Below are positions 8,965 through 18,241 of a DNA stretch of 64,000 nt, one piece after another. This stretch comes from CAZFVY01 sp964522665. GTDB lineage: Bacteria > Verrucomicrobiota > Verrucomicrobiia > Limisphaerales > CAZFVY01. The notes under the pieces were generated by a model. That model was not told where the DNA came from. It was given only the letters and a program-made list of their open reading frames with translations, and did no database searches. Each line of letters starts with the position of its first letter. Position 1 is the first letter of the stretch. The translations under genes were made by a program, and so were the position numbers. The stretch lies in the NCBI GenBank assembly GCA_964522665.1, contig CAZFVY010000025.1:1-64000 (forward strand), in the 5' to 3' direction.

Positions 8965-10118
8965 CGCGGGCCTTTCGGGGCGAGCATTTCCTCAAAGAAC
9001 TCCAGGTGCCGCCGGGCGATCACGGGCCAGGCGAAGACGCTCCGCGCGCGCGCCATGCCCCGGCGGGCGAGTTCTTCCCGCGCGGCCGGGTCGCGCAGCA
9101 GGCGATCGAGCGCCGTCACCCAGGCGGAATCGTCCCCCTCCGCGACGACGACGCCCGCGTCGGCGACGACGTGGGGGATTTCCCCGCTGTCGCTGGCCAT
9201 GACCGGCACGCCGCAGGCGAACGCCTCAATTAACATGCGGCCAAACTGCTCTCGCCAGCGTGTCGTGGTCAAGCTTGGCGCGCAGAGCAAATCCATCGCG
9301 TTCAGGTACGCCGCCGCTTGATCATGCGGGACCTTGGTCGCGACCCGGACGCGATCCCCCTGACGTTCCGCCCAAACGCGCAGTTCCGGTTCGAGCGGCC
9401 CACCGCCTACCATGAGCGCGCGCCACTCCGGCGCGACGCGCTCCAGCCGACGCATGAGTGGTCGCAATCCTTTTGCTTCGACGAAGCGGCCGAGGAACCC
9501 GACGATTGGCGGGCCAGCGGCGCTCCAGTTCAATTTACGCAGCGTCTCGGCCCGCGCGTCTGGATCGGGGCGAAAACAAACGGTATCGACGCCGGGCGGA
9601 ATCGCGCGGTGCGGTCGCGCGGCGTACGCCGGCTGTCCCTCAAGCGTCGCGACCACCGTTTCGCCGAAGCCAATCCACCCAGCCGCCCGCTTCAGCGAGC
9701 GGCGCTCGAACCATCCAAACGGCGGTGGATATCGTTTCGGGAGATTCTGAAACGTGGCGTAAATCAGTGGAACGCCGGGTGGCGACCAGTAGGCCACTTG
9801 CGCCCCGGACAGGATGTACGGCTCCTCCCAGCAATGGATCAGGTCCCACTCTTGTTGCAGTAAACGCCGCAGTTTGCGCCCGTAAAACATCAGGTGAATG
9901 TGTCGCGTCAGATAGGCCGGGACCGGCGCCAGAGCGCATGGCTCATCCGGTTCCGGCCGCGCCTGAAGCACGCCGAAATCACCGTGAAAACGCGCGGGCG
10001 CGGCCGCGGTCACGCTCCAACCGCCGGAACTGGCGCGGGCGATTTCCTGCGGCAGGCGGCGATTGAGCGCCACGGCGTAGGAATGCCCGATCGTGAGCAG
10101 GCGGCGGGGCGCGTTCAT
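8961..10118 (-). CDS. Glycosyltransferase family 4-type
   Basis: A GT-B-fold retaining glycosyltransferase of 385 residues. The C-terminal domain shows the nucleotide-sugar binding region: IVGFLGRFVEAKGL, GGGPLEPEL and LIEAFACGVPVMASDSGEIP. The start at 10118 is preferred over longer options because it gives MNAPRRLLTIGHSY and makes an ATGA overlap with the upstream gene's stop; the same coupling occurs at its own 3' end. It is part of the glycan locus. Donor and acceptor sugars cannot be read from sequence. Confidence 0.85.
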   Translation of the reverse strand: MNAPRRLLTIGHSYAVALNRRLPQEIARASSGGWSVTAAAPARFHGDFGVLQARPEPDEPCALAPVPAYLTRHIHLMFYGRKLRRLLQQEWDLIHCWEEPYILSGAQVAYWSPPGVPLIYATFQNLPKRYPPPFGWFERRSLKRAAGWIGFGETVVATLEGQPAYAARPHRAIPPGVDTVCFRPDPDARAETLRKLNWSAAGPPIVGFLGRFVEAKGLRPLMRRLERVAPEWRALMVGGGPLEPELRVWAERQGDRVRVATKVPHDQAAAYLNAMDLLCAPSLTTTRWREQFGRMLIEAFACGVPVMASDSGEIPHVVADAGVVVAEGDDSAWVTALDRLLRDPAAREELARRGMARARSVFAWPVIARRHLEFFEEMLAPKGPR

Positions 10119-11074
10119 GCCGGCTTGTTTTCGGACGCCGCGGTGGACGGAAGCGGATACGCGGGGCTGGTCCTGCGCAATTCCCGCCAGCGCCGAAACG
10201 TCTGCCATTTCAAAGGGGTTCGGTCCCGTTTCACGGTCGGCCAGCAGCGCCAGATTTCACCCAAGATCCATTTGAACCCGCCGGGATCGGCGATGTGGCC
10301 CGCCTTGCGCATCTGGAAATAGGCGTAGAGGCGGACCGGCACGCTGGCCGCCACCATCAGCCACGGCTCGTCGTAGAGCGCCGTGAGGCAGTTATTGCGC
10401 GTCGTGTATCGCAGAAAAAGACTTGGGTCGCGTCCCTTTAGTTCCGGCAGATGCCCTACTTTGCATGCCGGCGAATAGATGACCTTGAACCCGCGTTCAA
10501 GCCAGCGCAGGCACAATTCCTTTTCCCAGCCCGCATAATAGATGGTTTCCCGAAAACCGTTCACCGCCAGCAGGGCCGACTTGCGCATCAAGTAACCGAA
10601 ACCAGTGAAACAATTGATCGCGCACGCGGAGGTCTTGGCCGAAGGCTGGACGTGGTTCGGCCAGAGTTCCCCGTCGCCGTTCGTTTGGGCAAAGGCAACC
10701 GCGGCCACCGCCGGGTCGCGCTGGAGAATCTCGACCGCCAGGCGCACGCCCGGGACATCGACGATGAACGCGTCGTCGTCCAAGTTCAGGATGAACTCGC
10801 TCGGCGCCGCGCGGCCGATTTCATTCAGCGCCCGGATGTAGCCGAGGGGGCCGGCGACTCGCTCGACTCGGATGGAGCAGGGGTAATCGGGCGCCAGGTT
10901 TGCCCGCACCACGGCTTCGACGTCGCCCACGGCGCCATCGTCTTTGACGATGACCTCGGCGATCAGCGGCGCAATGAGGCGCAGCGACTGCAGATTCCTC
11001 AACAATGGCGCCGGCCGGTCGCGGGTCACGACGCTCACCGTGATGGGCGGGATCGGGGAAGGGGATGCGGCCAT
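10115..11074 (-). CDS. Glycosyltransferase family 2
   Basis: A GT-A-fold inverting glycosyltransferase, about 319 residues. The N-terminus ITVSVVTRDRPAPLLRNLQSL is the nucleotide-binding strand, and LNLDDDAFI supplies the DXD-type metal site. The later WEKELCLRW region is the usual ED-x-ELCLR base motif of rhamnosyl/other GT2 transferases. The ATG at 11074 is taken as start; a TTG at 11086 would add four residues. Overlaps the next gene by ATGA. Confidence 0.85.
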   Translation of the reverse strand: MAASPSPIPPITVSVVTRDRPAPLLRNLQSLRLIAPLIAEVIVKDDGAVGDVEAVVRANLAPDYPCSIRVERVAGPLGYIRALNEIGRAAPSEFILNLDDDAFIVDVPGVRLAVEILQRDPAVAAVAFAQTNGDGELWPNHVQPSAKTSACAINCFTGFGYLMRKSALLAVNGFRETIYYAGWEKELCLRWLERGFKVIYSPACKVGHLPELKGRDPSLFLRYTTRNNCLTALYDEPWLMVAASVPVRLYAYFQMRKAGHIADPGGFKWILGEIWRCWPTVKRDRTPLKWQTFRRWRELRRTSPAYPLPSTAASENKPA

Positions 11075-11227
11075 GCGCGTTTTCAACCCAGGTACGCTGG
11101 GCGCCGCGCTTCGCGGGTAGCGCGGCTAGACGCGCGACGGCGCCATTGGCTCGCGTTCTGGACCGATTCGGGTTGACCAAGCATTAAAGGGCGATTCGCC
11201 ATGGCGAAAGCGGCACGCGGGAAAGTG

Positions 11228-12013
11228 TTACGCCCGTTCCCGAGAAAGGTAATAAACCGAGGTCAGCGGCCACGAACGCACCGGCGTCTGGCGCGTAAAA
11301 CCGTAGCTCGCCAGTTTTCGTAAAGCGGCGGGGATGTCGCCTTCTTCAGAATGAAACTCGATCACGGCCCGTCTCACCTTCGCGAGCAGTTCCGGGTATT
11401 GATCAATCAACGCGAACTCGGCGCCTTCAATATCGCATTTAAGGAGATCAATCTCCGGGCTGGCGGCGCAAATTCGGTCAAGATTAAGGTATGGAACCGT
11501 TTCGCCGGGGCCGGCGGCGATGGGCGTTATCTGATTCGTCGCTTCCGAGGTTGATTCCGCCAAATAGCCGGAGCCTTCCTTCTGGCCAGCCAATCCGTGA
11601 TGCAGGGAAACCGTAATGCCCGCGTAACCGCTGGCGCTCATCAGCCGCTGCAGTCGCGCAAAAGTTTTCGCCGAGCCTTCGACCAGGATCGCCGAGACGG
11701 GCGGCATGCTTTGGCGTTGATGGTAATAGAGGTCACACAAGCGGGCGAGGAAGAAGCCCGCGTGGGCGCCCAAATCGAGCGTGATCCAAGGCCGGCCGGC
11801 GGGCGCGTCCCCAATCATTTCGTGGATCGCCGAGTCGTACTCGCCATTGACGAAAATCTCGTTGTAAACGTACCAATCGCTGCGGTGTTCGAGGATAATT
11901 CGAATACCGGAAAGCAACGTCCAATCAAGCCGCATCAACCTCCAGACGAGGTTTTTGATGGGGCCGGGAACCAGCCAACGCCAGAAATGTTTTACTGATC
12001 CGAAATCGCGCAT
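11228..12013 (-). CDS. FkbM-family methyltransferase
   Basis: A 261-residue SAM-dependent methyltransferase of the FkbM family, the first of three in this locus. Motif I is TLDLGAHAGFFLARL, and LLKCDIEGAEFALI carries the KxDxEGxE signature of the family. FkbM enzymes methylate hydroxyls of sugars or secondary metabolites, so O-methylation of a glycan is the likely role. It stands about 150 bases from the next gene on either side, so it may not be translationally coupled. Confidence 0.85.
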   Translation of the reverse strand: MRDFGSVKHFWRWLVPGPIKNLVWRLMRLDWTLLSGIRIILEHRSDWYVYNEIFVNGEYDSAIHEMIGDAPAGRPWITLDLGAHAGFFLARLCDLYYHQRQSMPPVSAILVEGSAKTFARLQRLMSASGYAGITVSLHHGLAGQKEGSGYLAESTSEATNQITPIAAGPGETVPYLNLDRICAASPEIDLLKCDIEGAEFALIDQYPELLAKVRRAVIEFHSEEGDIPAALRKLASYGFTRQTPVRSWPLTSVYYLSRERA

Positions 12014-12205
12014 GCTAATGAACTCGGTCGCATAGTGGGGAGGTGGCGGGGCATTGGCAAACGTTTACGACTTGGTAAGCCCGCTTGGCGACGAGGCGAC
12101 TGGCGCAGCTTGCGCTGGCTGACGGTAGATCAACTGCGCCATTCCCGAATGCGCGGGAGATGGCGGAATTCCAATGCGAAAGCGTTCCACTTAACGACGC
12201 GCGCT

Positions 12206-12742
12206 CTATCTGCGTGGTCGGAATTCGCGTTGGAGCGCTTCGTTGGGATCGAAATCTGTCCAGATTTTCGTGGAGAGAATCGACGTTAGCGAGTCCACCG
12301 GAATGTTCCACCTCTGGCCAAGCCTTTCGGCTCTTTGAAGGAACCGGGCGAACGGCGTTGACGGGTCTCGAACGCAGCAAAAGACGCGTTCGGGGATTGG
12401 CTTTCCGATAGCCTGGACAATGATCTCGCCGGTATCGGCGCCGGTCCGCCTCCAGTTGACCTTAGCCGACCACGCCGCTCCTTCCTTGCTGACGCCGCCC
12501 GCCCGGGTGACCTCGAATGCCCGCGATAGCTGGTTGGAAACGCTAAAAACGTATCGGGCATCGACGTTAAGGCGGCCAGCCGCATCAAAAACCGGTCCGA
12601 ATGGGACTTGAGTCTTAAACATGAAACTGGTGAATTTCGAATGCAATTTCCAGACCTGAGTTTTCGGCATCCCTAGCGTCAGAATCCCGGTAACGCCGAT
12701 GAGAACCGCAAAAATCAGGGCCACCCATCGCCATCGCCTCAT
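12206..12742 (-). CDS. Small membrane-anchored protein of unknown function
   Basis: Not recognised. A 178-residue protein with one N-terminal membrane segment or uncleaved signal (RWVALIFAVLIGVTGILTLG) followed by an extracytoplasmic domain of about 145 residues. That domain has a VCSN-like strand (YVFSVSNQLSRAFEVTR) and a Cys pair (FCCVRD). It lies inside the glycan locus between an FkbM methyltransferase and a glycosyltransferase, with about 190 bases of non-coding sequence downstream. It may be an assembly accessory protein; this is context only. Confidence 0.6.
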   Translation of the reverse strand: MRRWRWVALIFAVLIGVTGILTLGMPKTQVWKLHSKFTSFMFKTQVPFGPVFDAAGRLNVDARYVFSVSNQLSRAFEVTRAGGVSKEGAAWSAKVNWRRTGADTGEIIVQAIGKPIPERVFCCVRDPSTPFARFLQRAERLGQRWNIPVDSLTSILSTKIWTDFDPNEALQREFRPRR

Positions 12743-12789
12743 GCGACGGGTTTTAATTCAGCGGTGACGGGATAGCAAACGGTTTCGCG

Positions 12790-13941
12790 CTACCTCACCA
12801 TTGCTCTCACGCGGTCGATAGCGGCGCCGTAAACCGCAAGCGTCTGGGTGGCGCAACGCCGCCAAGTCAGGCCGCGGACGGACGCGAAAGCCCGCTCCGC
12901 CAGCCGAGCGCGCAAGCCGGCGTCGCCACCAAGTATTTCCATGGCGGCCGAAAGGCGTTCTGGATTCCGAGCCGGAACGAGCAAGCCGGTCTCGTTGTCC
13001 TTGACGAGAGTGGTGGCGCAGCCGACCGGCGTCGAAATGACCGGCAGGCCCTGGCTCATCGCCTCGAGCAAAACCATTCCGAAGCCTTCGTAGGTCGAGC
13101 AGAACACAAGCAAATCATGCCGTCGGTACTCCTGAATAACTTCGTCTTCGCTCATGCGCGGCAGGACGGTCAGGTTCGCTTGCGCGGCCGTGGAGAACGC
13201 CGAACGAATCGTGGCCTCGGGGCATCCACCCCCCAGGATTGTCAGCCTGTCCGGCGCTCCGCGCGCGATCAACGCGGAGAAGGCCGCCGCCAGATAATCC
13301 ACTCCTTTGACGCCGGTCCAAGTCCCGCAATAAAGGATGCCACCGCCGCGCGGGGCTCCCGGCGGCGGGGAATCCTGCAGAAATCGGCTCGAAACCCCGT
13401 GGGCCACGACGTCAATTTCTCCCGGCGCTTTCCAATGCCGATTGATCGCATACGCGCGATCGTTCTTGTTGAGCAGCAGCAATCGGTCGGCCAATCGCGC
13501 GGCGCCCGCGACCTGCGTGAGGCGTACGGCGGGATACCAGGCGCGCCGCCACCACGCTTTGCTCAACTGGCCGTGGGTATGATCGTCGAGCATGCGCTGA
13601 TAGTTGAGCTGTTCGAGACCGTTCGAGCGGCTGATCAGCGCGATCCCGCGTCCGACCCCAACCTTACGTTCCAAACCAAAAACAAAGCCTTCGGCGCTGG
13701 CGACATCGAGTACGTCGAACGGCCCGCGTTCGCGAATCGCGCGGTGAATCGCCCGCGCCGCCAGCGCGGGTCCGAGCGCCCAGCGAAGCCGCGCTTGGGT
13801 CGGGCGATCGCCGATGGCGTCGCTGAACAAGCATTCGCAGTCATGTCCCAACGAGACGAACTCTTCCTTCAGCTTGTGGAAGACTTTCGTCGATCCGAGG
13901 CGGGGATCGTTCGGGTAGTCGCCGACCAGCAGTATTCTCAT
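12790..13941 (-). CDS. Glycosyltransferase family 4-type
   Basis: A 383-residue GT-B glycosyltransferase. The start at 13941 gives MRILLVGDYPNDPRLGSTKV and an ATGA overlap with the upstream gene; the longer frame adds low-complexity, unlikely sequence. The C-terminal half has LTILGGGCPEA, and YEGFGMVLLEAMSQGLPVIS, which contains the E-x7-E motif of retaining GT4 enzymes. Cytoplasmic; adds one sugar to a lipid-linked glycan by inference. Confidence 0.85.
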   Translation of the reverse strand: MRILLVGDYPNDPRLGSTKVFHKLKEEFVSLGHDCECLFSDAIGDRPTQARLRWALGPALAARAIHRAIRERGPFDVLDVASAEGFVFGLERKVGVGRGIALISRSNGLEQLNYQRMLDDHTHGQLSKAWWRRAWYPAVRLTQVAGAARLADRLLLLNKNDRAYAINRHWKAPGEIDVVAHGVSSRFLQDSPPPGAPRGGGILYCGTWTGVKGVDYLAAAFSALIARGAPDRLTILGGGCPEATIRSAFSTAAQANLTVLPRMSEDEVIQEYRRHDLLVFCSTYEGFGMVLLEAMSQGLPVISTPVGCATTLVKDNETGLLVPARNPERLSAAMEILGGDAGLRARLAERAFASVRGLTWRRCATQTLAVYGAAIDRVRAMVR

Positions 13942-14822
13942 ACGCGTCCGGACGACGGCGTTGGCGCGTTCGGCCGCGGGCCGGCTGACCGTCGCCAGAA
14001 GTAGCGCCAGCGGGCGTTGGTCGCGCGCAGCCATTGGAAGGCGACCGCCTGTGGTGAGGGATGCCAACGAAAACATCGCGCCTGCAGCTCCCGTTCTTCC
14101 GCGGGAGTGGCGCCGGCCGCGCGGGCGCGAAGCCTCGCTTCGCAAAAATTGGCCCAGAGCGAAAAGTAGGGCGCGTCCAAAGTCGCCAGCAGGCGCAGAT
14201 ACTCACCGAAAGGCGAGACTCCCTCGACCATCGGATGCCGCTCGTGCCAGTTGCAGCCGGCCTCTTCCAGCAGAACTCCGTTCGCGTGGCAAAGCAGGAT
14301 CGCAGTGTAAACGTTATCCCAAATTCGCTCGCCTAAAATGTAATCGCGGAAGCGCCGCTCATTCGCCAGCCACCACTCGGTGCGGATCATAAAAAAGTCC
14401 TGGCCGTACGGCAGGACCGTCGGTCGGCTGTGCCCGGGCAAATCAAAATCGGTGCGGGCGAAGACCCAGGCGTTCGACTGCCGGCATTCGTCGGCGGCGG
14501 CCAACGCCCGCGGAGTCACGATGATGTCCGAATTCAAGAACGCGAAACGTTCGTACCCCAGCGCCGCGGCCTTGCGCGCCAGCAGCCCGAAAAGCTCCCC
14601 CGTGAGCGGCTTCCGCGGCCCGGGCCGACCGGTCACGCCGGGCGCGTCCCGCCGCAGCTCGGCGGCCAATTCGAGACCTGGGATCGTATCGGGCGCGTCC
14701 TGGAATTGCAGATTAATCACCCGGGAGTCGGGCAAGCTTGCCAGCGAATCGATTGACGCTTGTTGCCGGCGGCAAAAATCCTCCGGGCCGGAAAAATAGT
14801 TGAGGCCAAAAAGCGTTCTCAC
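13938..14822 (-). CDS. Putative GT-A-like glycosyltransferase, unusual
   Basis: A 294-residue protein when started at the GTG at 14822 (VRTLFGLNYFSGPEDFCRRQ). The FAFLNSDIIVTPRAL segment looks like the metal-binding strand of GT-A enzymes, and aromatic-rich segments (WFFM-like PYGQDFFMIRTEWWL) follow, but I cannot place it in a named GT family. It is flanked by GT4 genes on both sides and coupled to the downstream one by ATGA. Glycosyltransferase function is inferred from fold-like motifs and position. Confidence 0.6.
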   Translation of the reverse strand: MRTLFGLNYFSGPEDFCRRQQASIDSLASLPDSRVINLQFQDAPDTIPGLELAAELRRDAPGVTGRPGPRKPLTGELFGLLARKAAALGYERFAFLNSDIIVTPRALAAADECRQSNAWVFARTDFDLPGHSRPTVLPYGQDFFMIRTEWWLANERRFRDYILGERIWDNVYTAILLCHANGVLLEEAGCNWHERHPMVEGVSPFGEYLRLLATLDAPYFSLWANFCEARLRARAAGATPAEERELQARCFRWHPSPQAVAFQWLRATNARWRYFWRRSAGPRPNAPTPSSGRV

Positions 14823-14844
14823 GATTGTTTGAGCGTCGTGGCGT

Positions 14845-16068
14845 TCATCGCGCTGGGGCGTGGGTCGCCGGGCGATCCAGCAATAGGCGTAGCGTGTGCT
14901 CGAGGCTGAAATGTTCCTCGTACAAAGCGCGACCGGCGACGCCGAGCGAGTCGCGCCGCGGCGCGTCGGGCAACAACGCCGCGATGGTCCGCGTAAAGGC
15001 TCCGGCGTCAAACGTCGGCTCCAGGATGAGCGACCCTGGCGCGTGCCAGACCGGTTCCGTAAACGGTCCGGCGTTGGTCACCACGGGGACCCCCAGCGCC
15101 AGCGGCGCCATCACCGAGGTGCGCCGGGTGGTGACACCGTCCGGGTACGGCTGCGCCACGCACTCGCACGCTCGCAGGTAGCCGGCCAATTCCGGGTCGG
15201 CCAGGAATCCCGGGGCGATCGTTCGACTCGCGAGCGAGGGATGTTGGCGTCGAAACGCGTCACGAAACGCCGGACCGCCTTCCCCGAGGAAAAGGAGACC
15301 GCAGTCCGGTTGTTCCACCAGCAACGCGGCGCCGAACGCCTCCATCATCGGCCGCATTTGCGCGCCGTACGTCCCGAAATGCCCGACGAGATACCTCACG
15401 CCGCACTCGGCCAACAGAATCAAACGCACTCGGCCCGCGTCCTCCGCGCCGGCGCCCGGCGAAAGCGTGGTTGGGATCGGCAGGCAGGTAAAGTCCACCT
15501 TCCGTCCGAGCGCCAACGGCCGCAATAACGGCGTCCACGAGGCGGTGGAGACATAAATGCGCCGCGCCGCGGCCAAGAGTAGTACGGCCATCACTCGGTG
15601 AATCGCCGCCAGGAGATTGCGGCGCGCGCTCTGGCGGGCGAAATAGAAATACGGCTCATGAAACATGACCCGCACGTCATCGTGACTCAGGCGAGAACGC
15701 GCGAGCAGCCAGAGGCAGAACGGCACGTTGCATCCGCGCAGGCCCAAGGCGTTCGGCGCGTACTGAAGCAGCACCGTGCGCGGGCCGGGAAAAGCGTCCA
15801 GTTCCCGCGCGAGCCGGCGAATGCCAGCGGGCGAAAATCCGCCGGGGACGCGATGCTCGCGCGGCCCGCGGTCAGCGCTGGTCGTCGTCTGGTTGCTCGG
15901 GATCGTCGCTGGGCCAGCTGAGCCTTCGGTTTTAATCTCGGCGTTCAGCGGGTGCCAAACATGCACCTCCACGCCTTCGGCGGCTAGACCCGACGCCAGG
16001 CGACTCACGTATTGGCCGACTCCCCCAGAGCGGCCGGCGTATTCGCCGGTAATGATGTGCCAGGCCAC
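14845..16068 (-). CDS. Glycosyltransferase family 4-type (GTG start)
   Basis: A 407-residue GT-B protein starting at a GTG (16068), since no ATG precedes the nucleotide-binding N-terminus AWHIITGEYAGRSGGVGQYVSRL. That GGVGQY loop is typical of GT4 enzymes. The C-terminal domain has LLFLGEGGPAF and ALGVPVVTNAG, but the usual E-x7-E is not obvious (PYPDGVTTRRTSVMAPLA instead), so it may be a divergent or inactive member. It starts 13 bases after the stop of the upstream gene. Confidence 0.75.
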   Translation of the reverse strand: MAWHIITGEYAGRSGGVGQYVSRLASGLAAEGVEVHVWHPLNAEIKTEGSAGPATIPSNQTTTSADRGPREHRVPGGFSPAGIRRLARELDAFPGPRTVLLQYAPNALGLRGCNVPFCLWLLARSRLSHDDVRVMFHEPYFYFARQSARRNLLAAIHRVMAVLLLAAARRIYVSTASWTPLLRPLALGRKVDFTCLPIPTTLSPGAGAEDAGRVRLILLAECGVRYLVGHFGTYGAQMRPMMEAFGAALLVEQPDCGLLFLGEGGPAFRDAFRRQHPSLASRTIAPGFLADPELAGYLRACECVAQPYPDGVTTRRTSVMAPLALGVPVVTNAGPFTEPVWHAPGSLILEPTFDAGAFTRTIAALLPDAPRRDSLGVAGRALYEEHFSLEHTLRLLLDRPATHAPAR

Positions 16069-16081
16069 AATAAATTCCGCG

Positions 16082-17272
16082 TCAGGACGCGCTACCCGCT
16101 AGCGCCAATACCCGTTCCAGTGTTTCCAAGTGCGCTCCCAACGACATGCGCGTGGAGACCTCGCGGGCGCTTTGACGCATCGCGGCAAGCCGCTCCGGGC
16201 GTTCAAAAAGTCGCAAAATGCCGTCGGCAAACGCCGCCGCGGACGGCGGGTCCGCCGGGACGAGCGTTCCGTTGCTGCCGTCTTGCAGCCATTGCCGCAC
16301 TCCTCCAACGTCGAACGCCACCGCGGGAACGCCGCATTGGCCCGCCTCGAGTCCGACTAAACCGAACGGCTCGGGCCAGACGCTGGGCAGCGCCAACGCC
16401 GACGCGGTTTGCATGGCGCGCCAGAGCGCCTCGCCCTCCAGCCATCCGGTGAAGGTCACGGATACGTTGAGCGCTCCCGCCAATTGCTCCCAGGGGTGGC
16501 GTTGGGGGCCGTCGCCGGCCATGACCAAAGCCAGCGGCCGCGCGAGCCTTCCCGCCGCCTCCGCCATGGCGCGGATGAGCAGGTCGCCGCCTTTGAGCCG
16601 GATCATTCGTCCGAGAAAAAGCACTTGGGCCGGCTCGGCGGTCGGGGCCGTCCCCGCGTCGGCCGGGAGACGGTTGGCGGGAAAAAGGGGAACGGCATGG
16701 ATACGCTTCTCGGGCGCGCCGTTGCGCGCGTACTCACGCTTCATGTGGTCGCTGGCGACGACGAACGCGGCGTAGCGCGGGAACAATTTCCGCTGCGCCC
16801 GCGCCCAGCGGTACTGGCGCGTCATTTCGCCCAGGCTGAACCGGCCGCAGCCCCGCGGCAAATAGCACGCGAGGCAGGCGGCCCCGAAACGACGGTCGCA
16901 CGGACGACTGGTTGGGAAAGAGAATGATTTTTGCCCGCCAATGCAGGTCCCAAAATAGCCGTGCATCATCTTAACCACCGGCCACTCTCTCAGCAGCCGG
17001 TCTTCGATCTCCAAAAAGCGCATGTTGTGGGAGTAGCAAACCTGGGGCGTCCACGCGCGCGCCCGCCCGATCGCGCCTTCCAACCCTTCCTCCGCGATGC
17101 CGAAACGGGCGCCGGTCCACGGCATGGCTCGCTCGGCGCCGGGGCGCGGCCGGTCGTAGTGCAGGAAGGCCACGTCGTATCCGCGGTCCCGCAGACCGGT
17201 CATCACCGCGTTCAGATAACTCTGCACGCCGCCGGAATCGCCGATACCGTCGTTCGCGAAAAGGACTCTCAT
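16082..17272 (-). CDS. Glycosyltransferase family 4-type
   Basis: A 396-residue GT-B glycosyltransferase. The start at 17272 gives MRVLFANDGIGDSGGVQSYL, one base after the upstream stop. A cysteine-rich insert (CIGGQ...CDRRFGAACLACYLPRGCG) resembles the CXXCXXXXXXC stretch seen in many EPS GT4 enzymes. QVLFLGRMIRLKGGDLL opens the donor domain, and EPFGLVGLEAGQCGVPAVAF carries the E-x7-E motif. Confidence 0.87.
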   Translation of the reverse strand: MRVLFANDGIGDSGGVQSYLNAVMTGLRDRGYDVAFLHYDRPRPGAERAMPWTGARFGIAEEGLEGAIGRARAWTPQVCYSHNMRFLEIEDRLLREWPVVKMMHGYFGTCIGGQKSFSFPTSRPCDRRFGAACLACYLPRGCGRFSLGEMTRQYRWARAQRKLFPRYAAFVVASDHMKREYARNGAPEKRIHAVPLFPANRLPADAGTAPTAEPAQVLFLGRMIRLKGGDLLIRAMAEAAGRLARPLALVMAGDGPQRHPWEQLAGALNVSVTFTGWLEGEALWRAMQTASALALPSVWPEPFGLVGLEAGQCGVPAVAFDVGGVRQWLQDGSNGTLVPADPPSAAAFADGILRLFERPERLAAMRQSAREVSTRMSLGAHLETLERVLALAGSAS

Positions 17273-17273
17273 C

Positions 17274-18116
17274 TCAGCCGGGAACCAGCCGCGCGCAGAC
17301 GCCTTCCACCGCCCAGGGATCGGCTCCGGGCGCCAGCGGCTCGACGCGCAAACGGAGGCGCGCCAGCTCCGCCAAGAGGTCGGCCTTGGGCAGCCCGAGT
17401 GAGGCCCACGCGGCCGGATGGAACTCGACGAACAACGACAGGTCATCCCGGCATCGTTCCAATGTCGCGCGGGCGCCGCGGAGCACGGCTAATTCAAATC
17501 CTTCGACGTCGATCTTGATGAACTGCGGCGTCAATTTCCGTTCCGCACAGAACGCGTCGATCGTCGTGGCGGTCACCGTGACGCCGTCAGCCGACGGATC
17601 ACCGGCGGTGGCAAGACGGTTGGCGCCCGAACTGGTTTGCGCAAGCATCGTCACGTCACCGACGCGGTCACAGACCGCCATCGGCAGGGCCGTTACAATT
17701 CCTTCGAGCCGGTTTAGCTCCAAATGACGCCGCAGCGCCGCAAAGCTCGCCGGCGCCGGTTCGAACGCGCAAACCCTTCCGTCCGGCCCAACCCATTGGC
17801 CGAGCAGCAGGGAATACGCGCCCACGTTGGCGCCGATGTCGAGCGCGGTCATACCCGGCCGCGCCGCGGCCCGAAAGGCCGCATACTCGTCGAGGTTCCA
17901 GGCCAGATACCTGAACTCGGGGAGCACTCGCACCTGCTCGGCGCCGGGCAACGCGCAGACCAATCCGCGCCCGCCCGACTTCCACATGAGCAGGGAATGG
18001 AACCAGCGCCGCAGCGAACGGCGAAGCCCGGGGCTGACGGGCGCGCGACGCAATTGGGCGCCCGCCCGTTCAAGCCACGAGGGTGAACGTCCGTTAAAGG
18101 ATGGGGCCTGCTTCAT
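17274..18116 (-). CDS. FkbM-family methyltransferase
   Basis: A 280-residue FkbM methyltransferase, second of three. The start at 18116 (MKQAPSFNGRSPSW) is the last ATG before conserved sequence; the frame is open further upstream without recognisable protein. Motif I is ALDIGANVGAYSLLL, CAFEPAPASF binds the SAM ribose, and FIKIDVEGFELAVLRG is the family signature. Likely O-methylates a sugar of the glycan made by the neighbouring transferases. Confidence 0.87.
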   Translation of the reverse strand: MKQAPSFNGRSPSWLERAGAQLRRAPVSPGLRRSLRRWFHSLLMWKSGGRGLVCALPGAEQVRVLPEFRYLAWNLDEYAAFRAAARPGMTALDIGANVGAYSLLLGQWVGPDGRVCAFEPAPASFAALRRHLELNRLEGIVTALPMAVCDRVGDVTMLAQTSSGANRLATAGDPSADGVTVTATTIDAFCAERKLTPQFIKIDVEGFELAVLRGARATLERCRDDLSLFVEFHPAAWASLGLPKADLLAELARLRLRVEPLAPGADPWAVEGVCARLVPG

Positions 18117-18241
18117 CGGCGCCTTCCTCCCAGCGACGCCGGTAGTCTGCGGGCGGCGTGGCGCCATCGACGCTGAAGCGGGCGCACTGGCGCTCTTCGA
18201 GCGGGCGCTGCCGGGGAATTTTCGTGGTGAATCATCGCGAT

